DNA from: Streptomyces gossypii
Lineage (GTDB): Bacteria; Actinomycetota; Actinomycetes; Streptomycetales; Streptomycetaceae
Length of the DNA stretch: 64,000 nt
Direction of reading: 5' to 3'
Assembly: GCF_025165795.1 (NCBI RefSeq)
Contig: NZ_JAJAGO010000004.1
Coordinates: 186,001-250,000, forward strand
Positions 16,938 through 26,307 of the stretch are shown here, in pieces. The position numbers were made by a program, and so were the translations under genes. Numbering within the stretch: the first letter of the stretch is position 1; each line of letters opens with the position of its first letter. A model generated the notes under the pieces. The model saw only the letters and a list, made by a program, of their open reading frames with translations, was not told where the DNA came from and searched no databases.

Positions 16938-16965
16938 GGGGGCACGGGATCGCTCCCGTGCCCCC
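16938..16965 (-). terminator. Perfect 12-bp hairpin after DUF475 gene
   Basis: Bases 16938-16949 pair with 16954-16965 around TCGC, 24 bases beyond the stop of the DUF475 gene on its strand. It fits a factor-independent terminator without T run. Confidence 0.8.
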
Positions 16966-16988
16966 GGCGTTCCTTGGTCAGCGGTGCC

Positions 16989-18143
16989 TCACACTCCGGA
17001 GGAGACCTCCGATTTAGCCGTGGACTCGCCACCGCCGTCGTCGCCGCCCTCCGCCTCCATCAGGCGGTTGCGCCGGACCGAGGACCAGAACGAGGCGCCG
17101 ATCAGGGCGATGCCGATCATTCCGGTGATGACTTCGTGGATCTCGTACTTGATGGTGATCAGCAGGATCGCGGCGAGCGCGCCGATGGCGTAGTGCGCGC
17201 CGTGCTCCAGATAGACGTAGTCGTCCAGGGTGCCCTGGCGGACCAGGTAGACGGTGAGTGAACGGACGTACATCGCGCCGATGCCGAGGCCGAGCGCCAT
17301 CCAGAAGATGTGGTTGGTGATGGCGAAGGCACCGATGACCCCGTCGAACGAGAAGGAGGCGTCGAGCACTTCGAGGTAGAGGAAGAGGAAGAACGCGGCC
17401 TTGCCCGCGACCCCGACCAGGCTGGGGTCCTTGCCGGCGCGCTTGGCCGCCTCCTCCGCCTCGTGTTCGCGCTCCTCTTCTTCTTCCAGTTTCCCCTCGA
17501 AGTGACCCGAGAGCCCGGCGACCAGGAGATACGTGATCAGTCCGAGGATGCCGGAGAGCAGCACGGTGGACGCCTTGTCGGCATGCTCCCCGCCATGCTG
17601 GTGCGCGCTGGTGGCGAGAGTCGTCGCGGTGACTGCCAGGATGATCAGAGCGATGCAGACGGACAGCATGTCCACCTTGCCCAGCTTGGACAGCGGGCGC
17701 TCCAGCCACCCGAGCCACTTGATCTCCCGCTCCTCGAAGATGAAGTCGAGGAAGATCATGAGCAGGAACATCCCGCCGAACGCCGCGATGGACGGGTGAG
17801 CGTCGGTGACCAGCTGCTCGTATCGGTCCGGCTCGTCCAGGGCGACCTGGACGGCATCGATCGGGCCGATCTGAGCGCTGATCGCGACGATCACGATCGG
17901 GAAGACCAGTCGCATTCCGAAGACCGCGATCAGGATGCCGATGGTGAGGAAGATCTTCTGCCAGAAGGCGTTCATCTTCTTCAGGACACCGGCGTTCACC
18001 ACCGCGTTGTCGAAGGACAGCGAGATCTCCAGGACCGAGAGGATCGCCACGACGGCGAAACCCTCCCACCCCCAGAAATACGCGGCCAGAGCCAATCCCG
18101 CGGCTGTGACGCCGAAGGACCAGCCGAAGGTTTTCAGGACCAC
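16989..18143 (-). CDS. DUF475 / TerC-superfamily integral membrane protein
   Basis: A 384-residue membrane protein with about nine transmembrane helices. The hallmark of the TerC/DUF475 superfamily, an acidic membrane motif present twice, is seen as LEISLSFDNAVVNAG near residue 40 and LDASFSFDGVIGAF near residue 263. These Asp residues are thought to coordinate a metal ion. A charged Glu-rich loop (KLEEEEEREHEAEEAAKRAG) sits on one face. TerC-type proteins work with TerD proteins in metal and oxidative stress. It starts at a GTG (18143), 41 bases downstream of the terD stop at 18185, so it may be cotranscribed with that gene. Confidence 0.85.
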   Translation of the reverse strand: MVLKTFGWSFGVTAAGLALAAYFWGWEGFAVVAILSVLEISLSFDNAVVNAGVLKKMNAFWQKIFLTIGILIAVFGMRLVFPIVIVAISAQIGPIDAVQVALDEPDRYEQLVTDAHPSIAAFGGMFLLMIFLDFIFEEREIKWLGWLERPLSKLGKVDMLSVCIALIILAVTATTLATSAHQHGGEHADKASTVLLSGILGLITYLLVAGLSGHFEGKLEEEEEREHEAEEAAKRAGKDPSLVGVAGKAAFFLFLYLEVLDASFSFDGVIGAFAITNHIFWMALGLGIGAMYVRSLTVYLVRQGTLDDYVYLEHGAHYAIGALAAILLITIKYEIHEVITGMIGIALIGASFWSSVRRNRLMEAEGGDDGGGESTAKSEVSSGV

Positions 18144-18184
18144 TGGTTACCCAATCTCTCTACACTGCTACACCGAGTCGCGCT

Positions 18185-18760
18185 TTACGAAACGTTGACC
18201 CCGAAGTCTAGGGCGATGCCCCGCAGACCCGACGCGTACCCCTGCCCCACCGCCCGGAACTTCCACTCACCAGCATGGCGGTAGAGCTCGCCGAAGATCA
18301 TGGCCGTCTCCGAGGAGGCGTCCTCGGTGAGGTCGTACCGAGCCAGCTCCAGCCCGTCGTCCTGGTTGACCACGCGGATGTACGCGTCGGTGACCTGGCC
18401 GAACGTCTGGTGCCTCGGCTCCGCGTCGTAGATCGAGACTGCAAAAACGATCTTGTCGATCTGCGCGGGCACCTGAGACAGGTCCACCAGAACCGTTTCG
18501 TCGTCGCCCCCGGAACCACCCGTCAGGTCGTCACCGGTGTGCTCGACCGAGCCGTCCGGGCTCTTGAGGTTGTTGTAGAAGATGAAGTACTCGTCCCCCA
18601 GGACCCTGCCGTTTCCGCACAGCAGCGCGCTGGCGTCCAGGTCGAAGTCCACACCCGTAGTGGAACGTGCCTTCCACCCCAGGCCGATCTGGATCTGCGT
18701 CAGGTTCGGTGCGGCCTTCGAGAGGGAGACATTTCCCCCCTTGGCGAGCGTCACGCCCAT
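18185..18760 (-). CDS. terD: TerD-family calcium-binding stress protein
   Basis: A 191-residue canonical TerD protein: MGVTLAKGGNVSLSK start, [29 protein letters not shown] and the C-terminal [23 protein letters not shown]. The acidic calcium loop reads TGGSGGDDE instead of the TGEGEGDDE of its neighbour, losing two Glu residues, so its calcium affinity may differ. The ATG at 18760 has AGGAAG upstream. It is a paralogue of the gene at 18890 and is separated from it by a perfect 16-bp hairpin. It is followed by the DUF475 gene. Confidence 0.92.
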   Translation of the reverse strand: MGVTLAKGGNVSLSKAAPNLTQIQIGLGWKARSTTGVDFDLDASALLCGNGRVLGDEYFIFYNNLKSPDGSVEHTGDDLTGGSGGDDETVLVDLSQVPAQIDKIVFAVSIYDAEPRHQTFGQVTDAYIRVVNQDDGLELARYDLTEDASSETAMIFGELYRHAGEWKFRAVGQGYASGLRGIALDFGVNVS

Positions 18761-18810
18761 GTTCTTACTTCCTCTCCCCGATGTGATGCGCCCAGTGTGC
18801 CGAAGAAGTC

Positions 18811-18849
18811 GGCGCCGCACACTTCCCTGACCAGGAAGTGTGCGGCGCC
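18811..18849 (-). terminator. Perfect 16-bp hairpin between the two terD genes
   Basis: Bases 18811-18826 pair with 18834-18849 around a 7-base loop. It lies downstream of the first terD and upstream of the second on the minus strand. It can stop or attenuate read-through, or protect the 3' end of a short terD message. Confidence 0.85.
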
Positions 18850-18889
18850 GTACCGTTGCCGAGATCAGGTGGTCCAGCGGACAGACCGG

Positions 18890-19465
18890 TCAGACGTTGA
18901 CACCGAAGTCCTGCGCGATCCCGCGCAGCCCGGAGGCGTAGCCCTGGCCGATGGCACGGAACTTCCACTCGGCACCGTGCCGGTAGAGCTCGCCGAAGAC
19001 CATGGCGGTCTCGGTCGAGGCGTCCTCGCTCAGGTCATAACGAGCCAGCTCGTTGTTGTCCGCCTGGTTCAGAACGCGGATGTAGGCGTTGCGAACCTGG
19101 CCGAAGCTCTGCTGACGCGACTCGGCCTCGTAGATCGACACCGGGAAGACGATCTTCTCGATGTCGGCGGGCACTCCGGCGAGGTTCACCTTGATGACCT
19201 CGTCGTCGCCCTCACCCTCACCGGTGAGGTTGTCACCGGTGTGCTCCACGGAGCCGTCGGGGCTCTTCAGGTTGTTGAAGAAGATGAAGTTCTGGTCGTT
19301 GGTGACCTTGCCCTCTGCGTTGGCCAGCAGTGCACTGGCATCGAGGTCGAAGTCACTCCCGGTGGTGCTCCGTGCGTCCCAGCCCAGACCGACGATAACG
19401 GCCGTGAGGTTGGGTGCTTCCTTCGTCAGCGAGACGTTGCCGCCCTTGCTGAGGCTGACTCCCAC
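18890..19465 (-). CDS. terD: TerD-family calcium-binding stress protein
   Basis: A 191-residue TerD protein with all family marks: [50 protein letters not shown] followed by DE, and [20 protein letters not shown]. Asp and Glu of the first and second blocks form the calcium sites in structurally studied members. Soluble, probably cytoplasmic. The GTG start has a full AGGAGG site, suggesting high expression. A strong hairpin follows at 18811-18849, so it may be made as a single-gene message. Confidence 0.95.
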   Translation of the reverse strand: MGVSLSKGGNVSLTKEAPNLTAVIVGLGWDARSTTGSDFDLDASALLANAEGKVTNDQNFIFFNNLKSPDGSVEHTGDNLTGEGEGDDEVIKVNLAGVPADIEKIVFPVSIYEAESRQQSFGQVRNAYIRVLNQADNNELARYDLSEDASTETAMVFGELYRHGAEWKFRAIGQGYASGLRGIAQDFGVNV

Positions 19466-19575
19466 GAGTCCTCCTGAGAATTGTTCGTAAGGAGCACTTC
19501 GTGCCCCGTTTTTCGGATTCGATGGATCAACGACTCGATCCTAGTGAGCGGTTCCCGCCCGTCCCAGAGGGACGC

Positions 19576-20037
19576 TCACAGAGATTCGAGAGCCTTGACG
19601 TAGTCGTTCAGGTCGCGGGCGTCCGGCAGGCCGTTGACGACCGTCCAGCGCACCACGCCCTCCTTGTCGATGACGAACGTACCGCGCACCGCGCAGCCCT
19701 TGTCCTCGTCGAACACGCCATAGGCGCGCGACACCTCGCCGTGCGGCCAGAAGTCCGAGAGCAAGGGGTACCCGAAGGCCTCCTGCTCCGCGAAGACGCG
19801 CAGCGAGGCAGCCGAGTCGTTGGAGACGGCGAGCAGCTGGACCTCGTCGTTGACGAAGTGCGGCAGCTCGTCGCGGAGCGCGGACAGCTCACCGCTGCAG
19901 ACGGGGGTGAAGGCGAAAGGAAAGAAGAGCAGTACAACGTTCTTCCGGCCCGCATAGGCGGAGAGCGAGACGCTCTCGCCATGTTCGTTCCTCAGGGAGA
20001 AGTCCGGGGCCTTGACGCCGGCCTCGAGAGCCTTCAT
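19576..20037 (-). CDS. ahpE: AhpE-type peroxiredoxin
   Basis: A 153-residue one-cysteine peroxiredoxin that reduces hydrogen peroxide, organic peroxides and peroxynitrite. The peroxidatic Cys47 sits in FTPVCSGE, where the family has the T-x-x-C motif. The segment PLLSDFWPHGEVSRAYGVF is nearly the same as in mycobacterial AhpE. No resolving cysteine is apparent, apart from a Cys in GCAVRGTF. The ATG at 20037 has GAGGGGAT upstream. It sits between the terD genes and the DUF3052 gene; all point in the same direction, a sensible grouping for oxidative stress. Confidence 0.9.
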   Translation of the reverse strand: MKALEAGVKAPDFSLRNEHGESVSLSAYAGRKNVVLLFFPFAFTPVCSGELSALRDELPHFVNDEVQLLAVSNDSAASLRVFAEQEAFGYPLLSDFWPHGEVSRAYGVFDEDKGCAVRGTFVIDKEGVVRWTVVNGLPDARDLNDYVKALESL

Positions 20038-20215
20038 GGATCGGATCCCCTCAGTCGCGGTGAGTGACGCACCCCAGCCTACGCACCCCGGGTACGGGTG
20101 TCCCCGGCAGCCTGAGGCTGCCGGGGACACCCGCCTCCCGATTGCCGGCCCGGGGCCGGTGCGCCGAAGGGTGGCGAAGAGGATGGGACGGCGAAGAGGT
20201 ACCGCGGGCGGCGCG

Positions 20216-20656
20216 CTACCGCTTGCCCGACTTCGCGGCCTTGGGCGTGACCAGCCGCGAGCCCGTCCAGTCCTTGCCCGCGTTGACGTTGCTGGTCTGG
20301 GCGAGGCCGGCTGTCTGCGCAGCCTCACCGATCTCGCTTGCCTCGACGTAGCCTGCACGGCCGGTCTTCGGTGTCAGCAGCCAGACAGGGGCGCCTTCGT
20401 CGATCATCGTGGTGGCGTCCACCAGCGCATCCGTCAGATCGCCGTCCTCCTCGCGGAACCAGAGCACCACGGCATCGGCCACATCGTCGTGATCTTCGTC
20501 GACGAGCTCCGTGCCCGTGACGGCCTCGATTCCCTCGCGGAGGGCCTGCTCGGCATCGTCGTCGTAACCGAGCTCCTGGACCACCTGCCCGGGCTGGAAC
20601 CCCAGCCTTGCGGCGGGGTTGGTCCGCTCCTCCGCGTGGTCCGCGGTCGCGCTCAC
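20216..20656 (-). CDS. DUF3052 family protein
   Basis: A 146-residue acidic protein matching the DUF3052 family, which is conserved in actinobacteria next to ace[21 protein letters not shown] at the N-terminus and [20 protein letters not shown] in the middle. The C-terminal end is basic ([11 protein letters not shown]). No catalytic residues are evident. It starts at a GTG and is divergent from aceE; the 388 bases between the genes hold both promoters. The lasting association with aceE suggests a link to pyruvate dehydrogenase or central carbon use, but this is inference. Confidence 0.85.
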   Translation of the reverse strand: MSATADHAEERTNPAARLGFQPGQVVQELGYDDDAEQALREGIEAVTGTELVDEDHDDVADAVVLWFREEDGDLTDALVDATTMIDEGAPVWLLTPKTGRAGYVEASEIGEAAQTAGLAQTSNVNAGKDWTGSRLVTPKAAKSGKR

Positions 20657-20834
20657 GGATTGCCTCCTGTCATCTTCTGATTATCAGTGTTTACCAGCCT
20701 CGCGTACGCGAAGCATGGCCCGTAGTCCACACGGACGGGGCGGATCGCGCAAGTACCAGGCTCTCCAGCCCGCCCAAACGTTGACGTGTCCTCCCACAAT
20801 GCACGATCCCCAGGGCTTCGCACCACATCGTCCC

Positions 20835-20895
20835 ATCGGACATATGACCGATATACCCCGGTTAGCCCTGAGCGAAGCCGATGATTACCCATCGG
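20835..20895. promoter_or_regulatory. Two ATCGG/CCGAT dyads upstream of aceE
   Basis: ATCGG at 20835-20839 pairs with CCGAT at 20848-20852, and CCGAT at 20878-20882 pairs with ATCGG at 20891-20895. Both spacers are 8 bases. The pair lies in the aceE/DUF3052 divergent region and could bind a repressor of aceE. This is from sequence symmetry only. Confidence 0.3.
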
Positions 20896-21044
20896 TAGAG
20901 ATGACGTTTCCGCGACGGCAGTACACGATGGAGGCGGCGCAGCACTGGCAGCGCCCAGCACTCTCGCCCGGCCCGTACCGAACCCTCGCGGGCGCAGCAG
21001 CGGGCGCACAGCAGCCCGTACCAGACCGACAGCGAAGGAACAGC

Positions 21045-23777
21045 GTGGCTTCCGGATCCGATCGCAACCCGATCATCATTGGCGGTCTTCCCAGCCAGGT
21101 CCCGGACTTCGATCCTGAAGAGACCCAGGAGTGGCTCGACTCGCTCGACGGCGCTGTCGACGAGCGCGGCCGGGACCGCGCCCGGTACCTCATGCTCCGG
21201 CTCATCGAGCGCGCGCGCGAGCAGCGCGTGGCCGTGCCGGAGATGCGCAGCACGGACTATGTCAACACCATCGCGACCAAGGACGAGCCCTTCTTCCCCG
21301 GGAACGAGGAAATCGAGCGCAAGATCCTGAACGCGACCCGGTGGAACGCCGCCGTGATGGTGTCGCGCGCGCAGCGCCCCGGCATCGGGGTCGGCGGCCA
21401 CATCGCCACCTTCGCCTCCTCCGCTTCGCTCTATGACGTCGGCTTCAACCACTTCTTCCGCGGCAAGGACGACGGCAAGGGGGGCGACCAGATCTTCTTC
21501 CAGGGCCACGCCTCTCCCGGCATCTACGCCCGTGCCTTCCTGCTGGACCGGCTGGCCGAGTCCCAGCTGGACGGCTTCCGCCAGGAGAAGTCCAAGGCTC
21601 CGCACGGCCTCTCCAGCTATCCCCATCCGCGGTCGATGCCGGACTTCTGGGAGTTCCCGACCGTCTCCATGGGGCTGGGCCCGATCGGCGCGATCTACCA
21701 GGCCCGGATGAACCGCTACATGCAGGCACGCGAGATCGCCGACACCTCCGCCTCGCATGTCTGGGCCTTCCTGGGCGACGGCGAGATGGACGAGCCGGAG
21801 TCGCTGGGGCAGCTCTCCATCGCGGCGCGCGAGGGTCTGGACAACCTGACCTTCGTCGTCAACTGCAACCTGCAGCGCCTGGACGGCCCGGTCCGCGGCA
21901 ACGGTAAGATCATCCAGGAGCTGGAGTCGGCCTTCCGCGGCGCCGGGTGGAACGTCATCAAGCTCGTCTGGGACCGCTCCTGGGACCCGCTGTTGGCACA
22001 GGACCGGGACGGCGTCCTTGTCAACAAGCTCAACACCACTCCCGACGGGCAGTTCCAGACCTACGCGACGGAATCCGGCGCCTACATCCGCGATCACTTC
22101 TTCGGCGGCGACCAGCGGCTGCGCGCGATGATCGAGGGCATGTCCGACGACCAGATCCTGCATCTGGGGCGCGGCGGGCACGACCACCGCAAGGTGTATG
22201 CCGCCTACAAGGCCGCCAAGGAGCACAAGGGTCAGCCGACGGTCATCCTGGCGCAGACGGTCAAGGGCTGGACCCTCGGCCCGAACTTCGAGGGCCGCAA
22301 CGCCACGCACCAGATGAAGAAGCTGACGGTCGAGGACCTCAAGCGCTTCCGCGACCGGCTGCACCTGCCCATCCAGGACAAGGAGCTGGAGTCCGGCCTG
22401 CCGCCCTACTACCACCCGGGGCGGGAGTCCGAGGAGATCCAGTACATGCATGACCGCCGCCAGGAGTGCGGCGGCTACGTGCCTACCCGGCTGGTGCGGG
22501 CGAAGCCGCTGCGGCTTCCCGAGGACAAGACCTACGCGGCGGTCAAGAAGGGCTCCGGGCAGCAGTCGATCGCCACCACGATGGCTTTCGTACGGCTGCT
22601 GAAGGACCTCATGCGGGACAAGGAGATCGGCAGGCGGTTCGTGCTGATCGCCCCCGACGAGTACCGCACGTTCGGAATGGACTCCTTCTTCCCCTCGGCG
22701 AAGATCTACAACCCGCTCGGGCAGACCTACGAGTCGGTGGACCGCGAGCTGCTGCTCGCCTACAAGGAGACGCCGAACGGGCAGATGCTGCACGACGGGA
22801 TCTCCGAGGCCGGCTGCACGGCCTCGCTGATCGCGGCGGGCTCGGCCTACGCCACCCACAACGAGCCGCTGATCCCGATCTACGTCTTCTACTCGATGTT
22901 CGGCTTCCAGCGCACCGGCGACCAGTTCTGGCAGATGGCGGACCAGCTGGCGCGCGGCTTCGTGCTGGGAGCCACCGCGGGACGCACCACGCTGACCGGT
23001 GAGGGGCTCCAGCACGCGGACGGGCACTCGCAGCTGCTGGCCTCGACGAACCCGGCCGTGGTGGCCTACGACCCGGCGTTCGGCTTCGAGATCGCGCACA
23101 TCATGCAGGACGGCCTGCGCCGGATGTACGGCGAGGACAGTGAGGACGTCTTCTACTACCTCACCGTCTACAACGAGCCGATCCAGCAGCCCGCCGAGCC
23201 GGACGACGTGGACACCGAGGGCATCCTCAAGGGCCTCCACCGCTACCGGGCCGGGGAGCGGGGCGCACACGCCGCGCAGATCCTCGCCTCCGGTGTGGCG
23301 CTGCCCTGGGCGCTGGAGGCCCAGCAGATCCTGGCCGACGACTGGGACGTACGCGCGGACGTCTGGTCGGCGACCTCCTGGAACGAACTGCGCCGGGATG
23401 CCATCGCGGTCGAGCAGCACAACCTCCTGAACCCCGAGGAGGAGCAGCGCACCCCCTATGTCACCCGGAAGCTTCAGGGAGCGGAGGGGCCCAAGGTGGC
23501 CGTCTCCGACTGGATGCGTGCGGTGCCGGACCAGATCGCCCGCTGGGTGCCGGGCGCCTACCAGTCGCTCGGAGCCGACGGCTTCGGCTTCGCGGACACC
23601 CGTGGGGCGGCCCGGCGCTTCTTCCACATCGACGCGCAGTCGGTCGTACTCGGAGTCCTCACCGAACTGGCGAAGGAGGGCAAGGTCGACCGCTCGGCGC
23701 TGAAGCAGGCGATCGACCGCTACCAGCTGCTGGACACCTCCGCTGCCGAGCCCGGTGCGGCGGGCGGCGACGCGTAG
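21045..23777 (+). CDS. aceE: Pyruvate dehydrogenase E1 component, homodimeric type
   Basis: A 910-residue thiamine-diphosphate enzyme that decarboxylates pyruvate and passes the acetyl group to lipoylated E2, feeding acetyl-CoA to the TCA cycle and to the fatty-acid cluster further right. It has the single-chain length typical of AceE in actinobacteria. The ThDP motif is visible as [15 protein letters not shown] near residue 244, closed by NCN about 28 residues later. Further marks are [15 protein letters not shown], the pyrimidine-binding [19 protein letters not shown] and [17 protein letters not shown]. The GTG at 21045 has GAAGGAA upstream. The frame is open further upstream, but that part lacks family sequence. 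No E2 or E3 gene is nearby. Confidence 0.97.
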   Translation: MASGSDRNPIIIGGLPSQVPDFDPEETQEWLDSLDGAVDERGRDRARYLMLRLIERAREQRVAVPEMRSTDYVNTIATKDEPFFPGNEEIERKILNATRWNAAVMVSRAQRPGIGVGGHIATFASSASLYDVGFNHFFRGKDDGKGGDQIFFQGHASPGIYARAFLLDRLAESQLDGFRQEKSKAPHGLSSYPHPRSMPDFWEFPTVSMGLGPIGAIYQARMNRYMQAREIADTSASHVWAFLGDGEMDEPESLGQLSIAAREGLDNLTFVVNCNLQRLDGPVRGNGKIIQELESAFRGAGWNVIKLVWDRSWDPLLAQDRDGVLVNKLNTTPDGQFQTYATESGAYIRDHFFGGDQRLRAMIEGMSDDQILHLGRGGHDHRKVYAAYKAAKEHKGQPTVILAQTVKGWTLGPNFEGRNATHQMKKLTVEDLKRFRDRLHLPIQDKELESGLPPYYHPGRESEEIQYMHDRRQECGGYVPTRLVRAKPLRLPEDKTYAAVKKGSGQQSIATTMAFVRLLKDLMRDKEIGRRFVLIAPDEYRTFGMDSFFPSAKIYNPLGQTYESVDRELLLAYKETPNGQMLHDGISEAGCTASLIAAGSAYATHNEPLIPIYVFYSMFGFQRTGDQFWQMADQLARGFVLGATAGRTTLTGEGLQHADGHSQLLASTNPAVVAYDPAFGFEIAHIMQDGLRRMYGEDSEDVFYYLTVYNEPIQQPAEPDDVDTEGILKGLHRYRAGERGAHAAQILASGVALPWALEAQQILADDWDVRADVWSATSWNELRRDAIAVEQHNLLNPEEEQRTPYVTRKLQGAEGPKVAVSDWMRAVPDQIARWVPGAYQSLGADGFGFADTRGAARRFFHIDAQSVVLGVLTELAKEGKVDRSALKQAIDRYQLLDTSAAEPGAAGGDA

Positions 23778-23853
23778 GGCTCTTCCGCGGCCACGGCGGG
23801 CCGTGCGGAGAGGGTGGTGAGGCCCGGCCCGCACGGCCGGGCTCCGCCGCATC

Positions 23854-24327
23854 TCAGCGCTCCCAGATCTTGAACGCCCGCACCTCATAGGCGGACTCGG
23901 GAGTCCAGGAGCCGCCGGGATGGGTGTGGAACTCGCCGGTCGAGGCGCACTCCGCGCTCTGGTAGACCGTCACCGGCCGACCCGTACGGTTGGCGTACGA
24001 GTCGGCGGTGAAGCCGGGTGGCAGCGCCACACAGCTCTCGATGTCCGTCCCCGCCAGGTCGAACGTCAGCCGTTTGGCCTTGAAGTCCGGACGCTCCCAG
24101 AGGCAGAGCTGACCGGCCGCGCAGCCCCCGAGACGGCCGCTGGCCCCTCCTGGGCCCTGCTGCCGTGCGGCTGCGCCGCCGGGCCACGCGAGGGCGGCGA
24201 GGAGGGCCAGGACCGTCATCACGAGGACGGCAGCGATGAGGCCCGGCCGGGCACGGAGCCCCGGCTCAGTAGGCCGGGCCGCTTCCTGCGCGGCGCCGGG
24301 CAGGCTGAGGATGACGGCTTCAGGCAT
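23854..24327 (-). CDS. Peptidase-inhibitor family I36-like secreted or membrane-anchored protein
   Basis: A 157-residue protein. Residues about 30-54 form a hydrophobic segment (LIAAVLVMTVLALLAALAWP) after a cytoplasmic N-terminus, so it is either a late signal peptide or a single-pass anchor. The outer domain has GQLCLWERPDFKAK, AGTDIESCVALPPGF and a fourth Cys in SAECAST; with CAAGQLC this makes two possible disulfides. The pattern G-x-LCLWE...DF and small Cys-rich beta sandwich fit peptidase-inhibitor family I36 (Streptomyces metalloproteinase inhibitor type). The target is unknown. It is convergent with aceE. The 256 bases upstream contain no gene. Confidence 0.65.
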   Translation of the reverse strand: MPEAVILSLPGAAQEAARPTEPGLRARPGLIAAVLVMTVLALLAALAWPGGAAARQQGPGGASGRLGGCAAGQLCLWERPDFKAKRLTFDLAGTDIESCVALPPGFTADSYANRTGRPVTVYQSAECASTGEFHTHPGGSWTPESAYEVRAFKIWER

Positions 24328-24583
24328 GGAGAATCTCCCCCCGCTGTGGCCGAGCGTGGTCGCCCGGCGTCGTGATCAGCTTTGCGCCGCGAGCACGTGG
24401 CTGCCAAGGGAGATCCGCTCGATTCACCAGGTCAGGTGGCCGAGTTATGCACAGGTGGCACTTTGTCCACAGGCCTCCACCGCCACCACCACCGCGTACA
24501 GGAAAGCCATCAGGGGTTACGTCTTGAGGGGTACGGACCGGTCCCGGATCCGTACCCCTCATGCCCCTCATGCCTGCCGGGCC

Positions 24584-26197
24584 TCAGATGTGTACGGACG
24601 GCCCCGTGTCGGACTTGGCGCCCTTGGTGAAGAGGGCGACGCCCGCGGCCAGCACCGAGACGGTCCCCGCGACGGTGAAGGCGAGCCCCATGCCGGAGAC
24701 GAAGGAGCCGTGCACCACGTCGGCCATCGTGTCGGCGACGCTCTGCGGTGTGCCCTTCGGGGCGGGCGGTACGACCCCCACCTCGGCGGCGCCCGTCAGC
24801 TTCGCCGCCATGTCCTCCCTGAGTGGCGGGAGCCCGGCCTCCTGCCACTGCTGGGGCAGCGTGGTGTCCACCCGGGATGCCATGACGGCTCCCAGTACGG
24901 CCGTGCCCAGGCTGCCTCCGACCTGCATACCGGCCTGCTGGAGTCCCCCGGCGACGCCCGCGTGCTCCAGTGGGGCGTTGCCGACGATCACTTCCGTGGC
25001 ACCGACCATCACCGGGGCGAGCCCGAGACCGAGCATGGCGAACCAGATGGAGGTGATCACGCTGCCGCTGTCGACGTCCAGGGCGGACATCCCGAACAGC
25101 GCGATCGCGACGAGCACCATGGCGCCGAGCAGCGGGAGGCGCGGCCCGGTCCGCGTGATCAGCGCAGCCGCCGCAGGTGAGGCGACGATCATCATCGCCG
25201 TGAGCGGGAGCAGGTGCAGGCCGCTCTCCACCGGCGTCATGCCCTGCACGTTCTGCAGGTAGAAGGTGACGAAGAAGAGTCCGCCGATGAAGCCGAAGGC
25301 CATCAGGACCATCAGCACCGTGCCCGCCGTCAGCGGCACGGACCGGAACATCGACAACGGCAGCAGCGGCTCCTTCGCCCGCTTCTCCCAGAAGCCGAAG
25401 AGCACGAAGCAGGCGAGGGAGAACAGCAGGAAGAAGATCGTCTTGTTGTCGCCCCAGCCCCAGGCAGGTGCCTTGATCAGGGACCAGATGAGGCAGAACA
25501 TCGCGCTCGACAGCAGCACGATCCCCGGTATGTCGAAGGATCGCGGCGCCTTCTCGGCCCGGTGGTCGATCAGCAGCACCAGCCCCATCACCACCGCGAT
25601 GATCCCGACCGGGACGTTGATGAAGAAGACGGACTCCCAGCTGACATGCTCCACCAGCAGTCCGCCGACGATCGGTCCGGCGGCGGTGGAGGCGCCGATG
25701 ACCGCGGCCCAGATGCCGATGGCGGCGTTGAGCTTCTCCGCCGGGAAGGAGGCCCGCAGCAGCCCCAGCGCGGCGGGCATGAGCAGGGCGCCGAACAGGC
25801 CCTGGAACACCCGGAAGACGATCACCATGGACACGCTGCCGCCGAATCCGATGGCGGCGGAGGAGGCGGCGAACCCGACGACGCCGATCAGGAAGGTCTG
25901 GCGGTGGCCGAAGCGGTCGCCGATCTTCCCTGCCGTGATCAACGCGACGGCGAGCGCGAGCAGATAGCCGTTGGTGATCCACTGCACATCGGCGAGGCTG
26001 GCACCGAGGTCGTCCCGGATGGCGGGATTGGCGATGGCGACGATCGTGCTGTCCAGGGCCACCATGGTGACGCCCAGGGCGACGGTGAGAAGGGTCAGCC
26101 ATGGATGGCCGCGCCATCCGTTTCGGGCACTGGCCTCCGTGGTTGGTTCCGGAGGTTCCGGGGCGTCCTTCGCGACCGGAGATATCGAGGAACTCAT
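24584..26197 (-). CDS. MFS drug exporter, DHA2 (EmrB/QacA) family
   Basis: A 537-residue transporter with about 14 transmembrane helices, the number for the DHA2 family of proton-driven exporters. Motif A-like GKIGDRFGHRQTF lies in the first inter-helix loop, and the segment LDSTIVAIANPAIRDDLGAS in helix 1 is the family-typical motif D region. A long extracellular loop (about residues 435-495) precedes the last helix. It is divergent from a TetR gene with a shared 110-base region that carries a perfect TGTCAATTGACA palindrome, so expression is likely held down by the TetR protein and induced by its substrate, which is unknown. Confidence 0.88.
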   Translation of the reverse strand: MSSSISPVAKDAPEPPEPTTEASARNGWRGHPWLTLLTVALGVTMVALDSTIVAIANPAIRDDLGASLADVQWITNGYLLALAVALITAGKIGDRFGHRQTFLIGVVGFAASSAAIGFGGSVSMVIVFRVFQGLFGALLMPAALGLLRASFPAEKLNAAIGIWAAVIGASTAAGPIVGGLLVEHVSWESVFFINVPVGIIAVVMGLVLLIDHRAEKAPRSFDIPGIVLLSSAMFCLIWSLIKAPAWGWGDNKTIFFLLFSLACFVLFGFWEKRAKEPLLPLSMFRSVPLTAGTVLMVLMAFGFIGGLFFVTFYLQNVQGMTPVESGLHLLPLTAMMIVASPAAAALITRTGPRLPLLGAMVLVAIALFGMSALDVDSGSVITSIWFAMLGLGLAPVMVGATEVIVGNAPLEHAGVAGGLQQAGMQVGGSLGTAVLGAVMASRVDTTLPQQWQEAGLPPLREDMAAKLTGAAEVGVVPPAPKGTPQSVADTMADVVHGSFVSGMGLAFTVAGTVSVLAAGVALFTKGAKSDTGPSVHI

Positions 26198-26220
26198 AAC
26201 CCGAGGTTAGTGTCAGCTTC

Positions 26221-26232
26221 TGTCAATTGACA
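26221..26232. promoter_or_regulatory. Candidate TetR operator
   Basis: A perfect 12-base palindrome, TGTCAATTGACA, in the region between the divergent exporter and TetR genes. A related half-site (GTGTCAA) occurs at about 26252. Position and symmetry fit a TetR-family binding site controlling both genes. Confidence 0.6.
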
Positions 26233-26307
26233 AACCAATCAAAGAGTCGGTAAGTGTCAAACACCTCACGTTTGGCGTGGGCGACAAGTAACTGGAGGTG
26301 ACTGACA

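Noticed and set aside
20862..23888. 1008-codon open frame on the minus strand over aceE
   Set aside because: It is the mirror frame of a strongly coding aceE. Its sequence is a low-complexity Arg/Val/Leu pattern typical of antisense frames in GC-rich DNA, and it has no recognisable domain.
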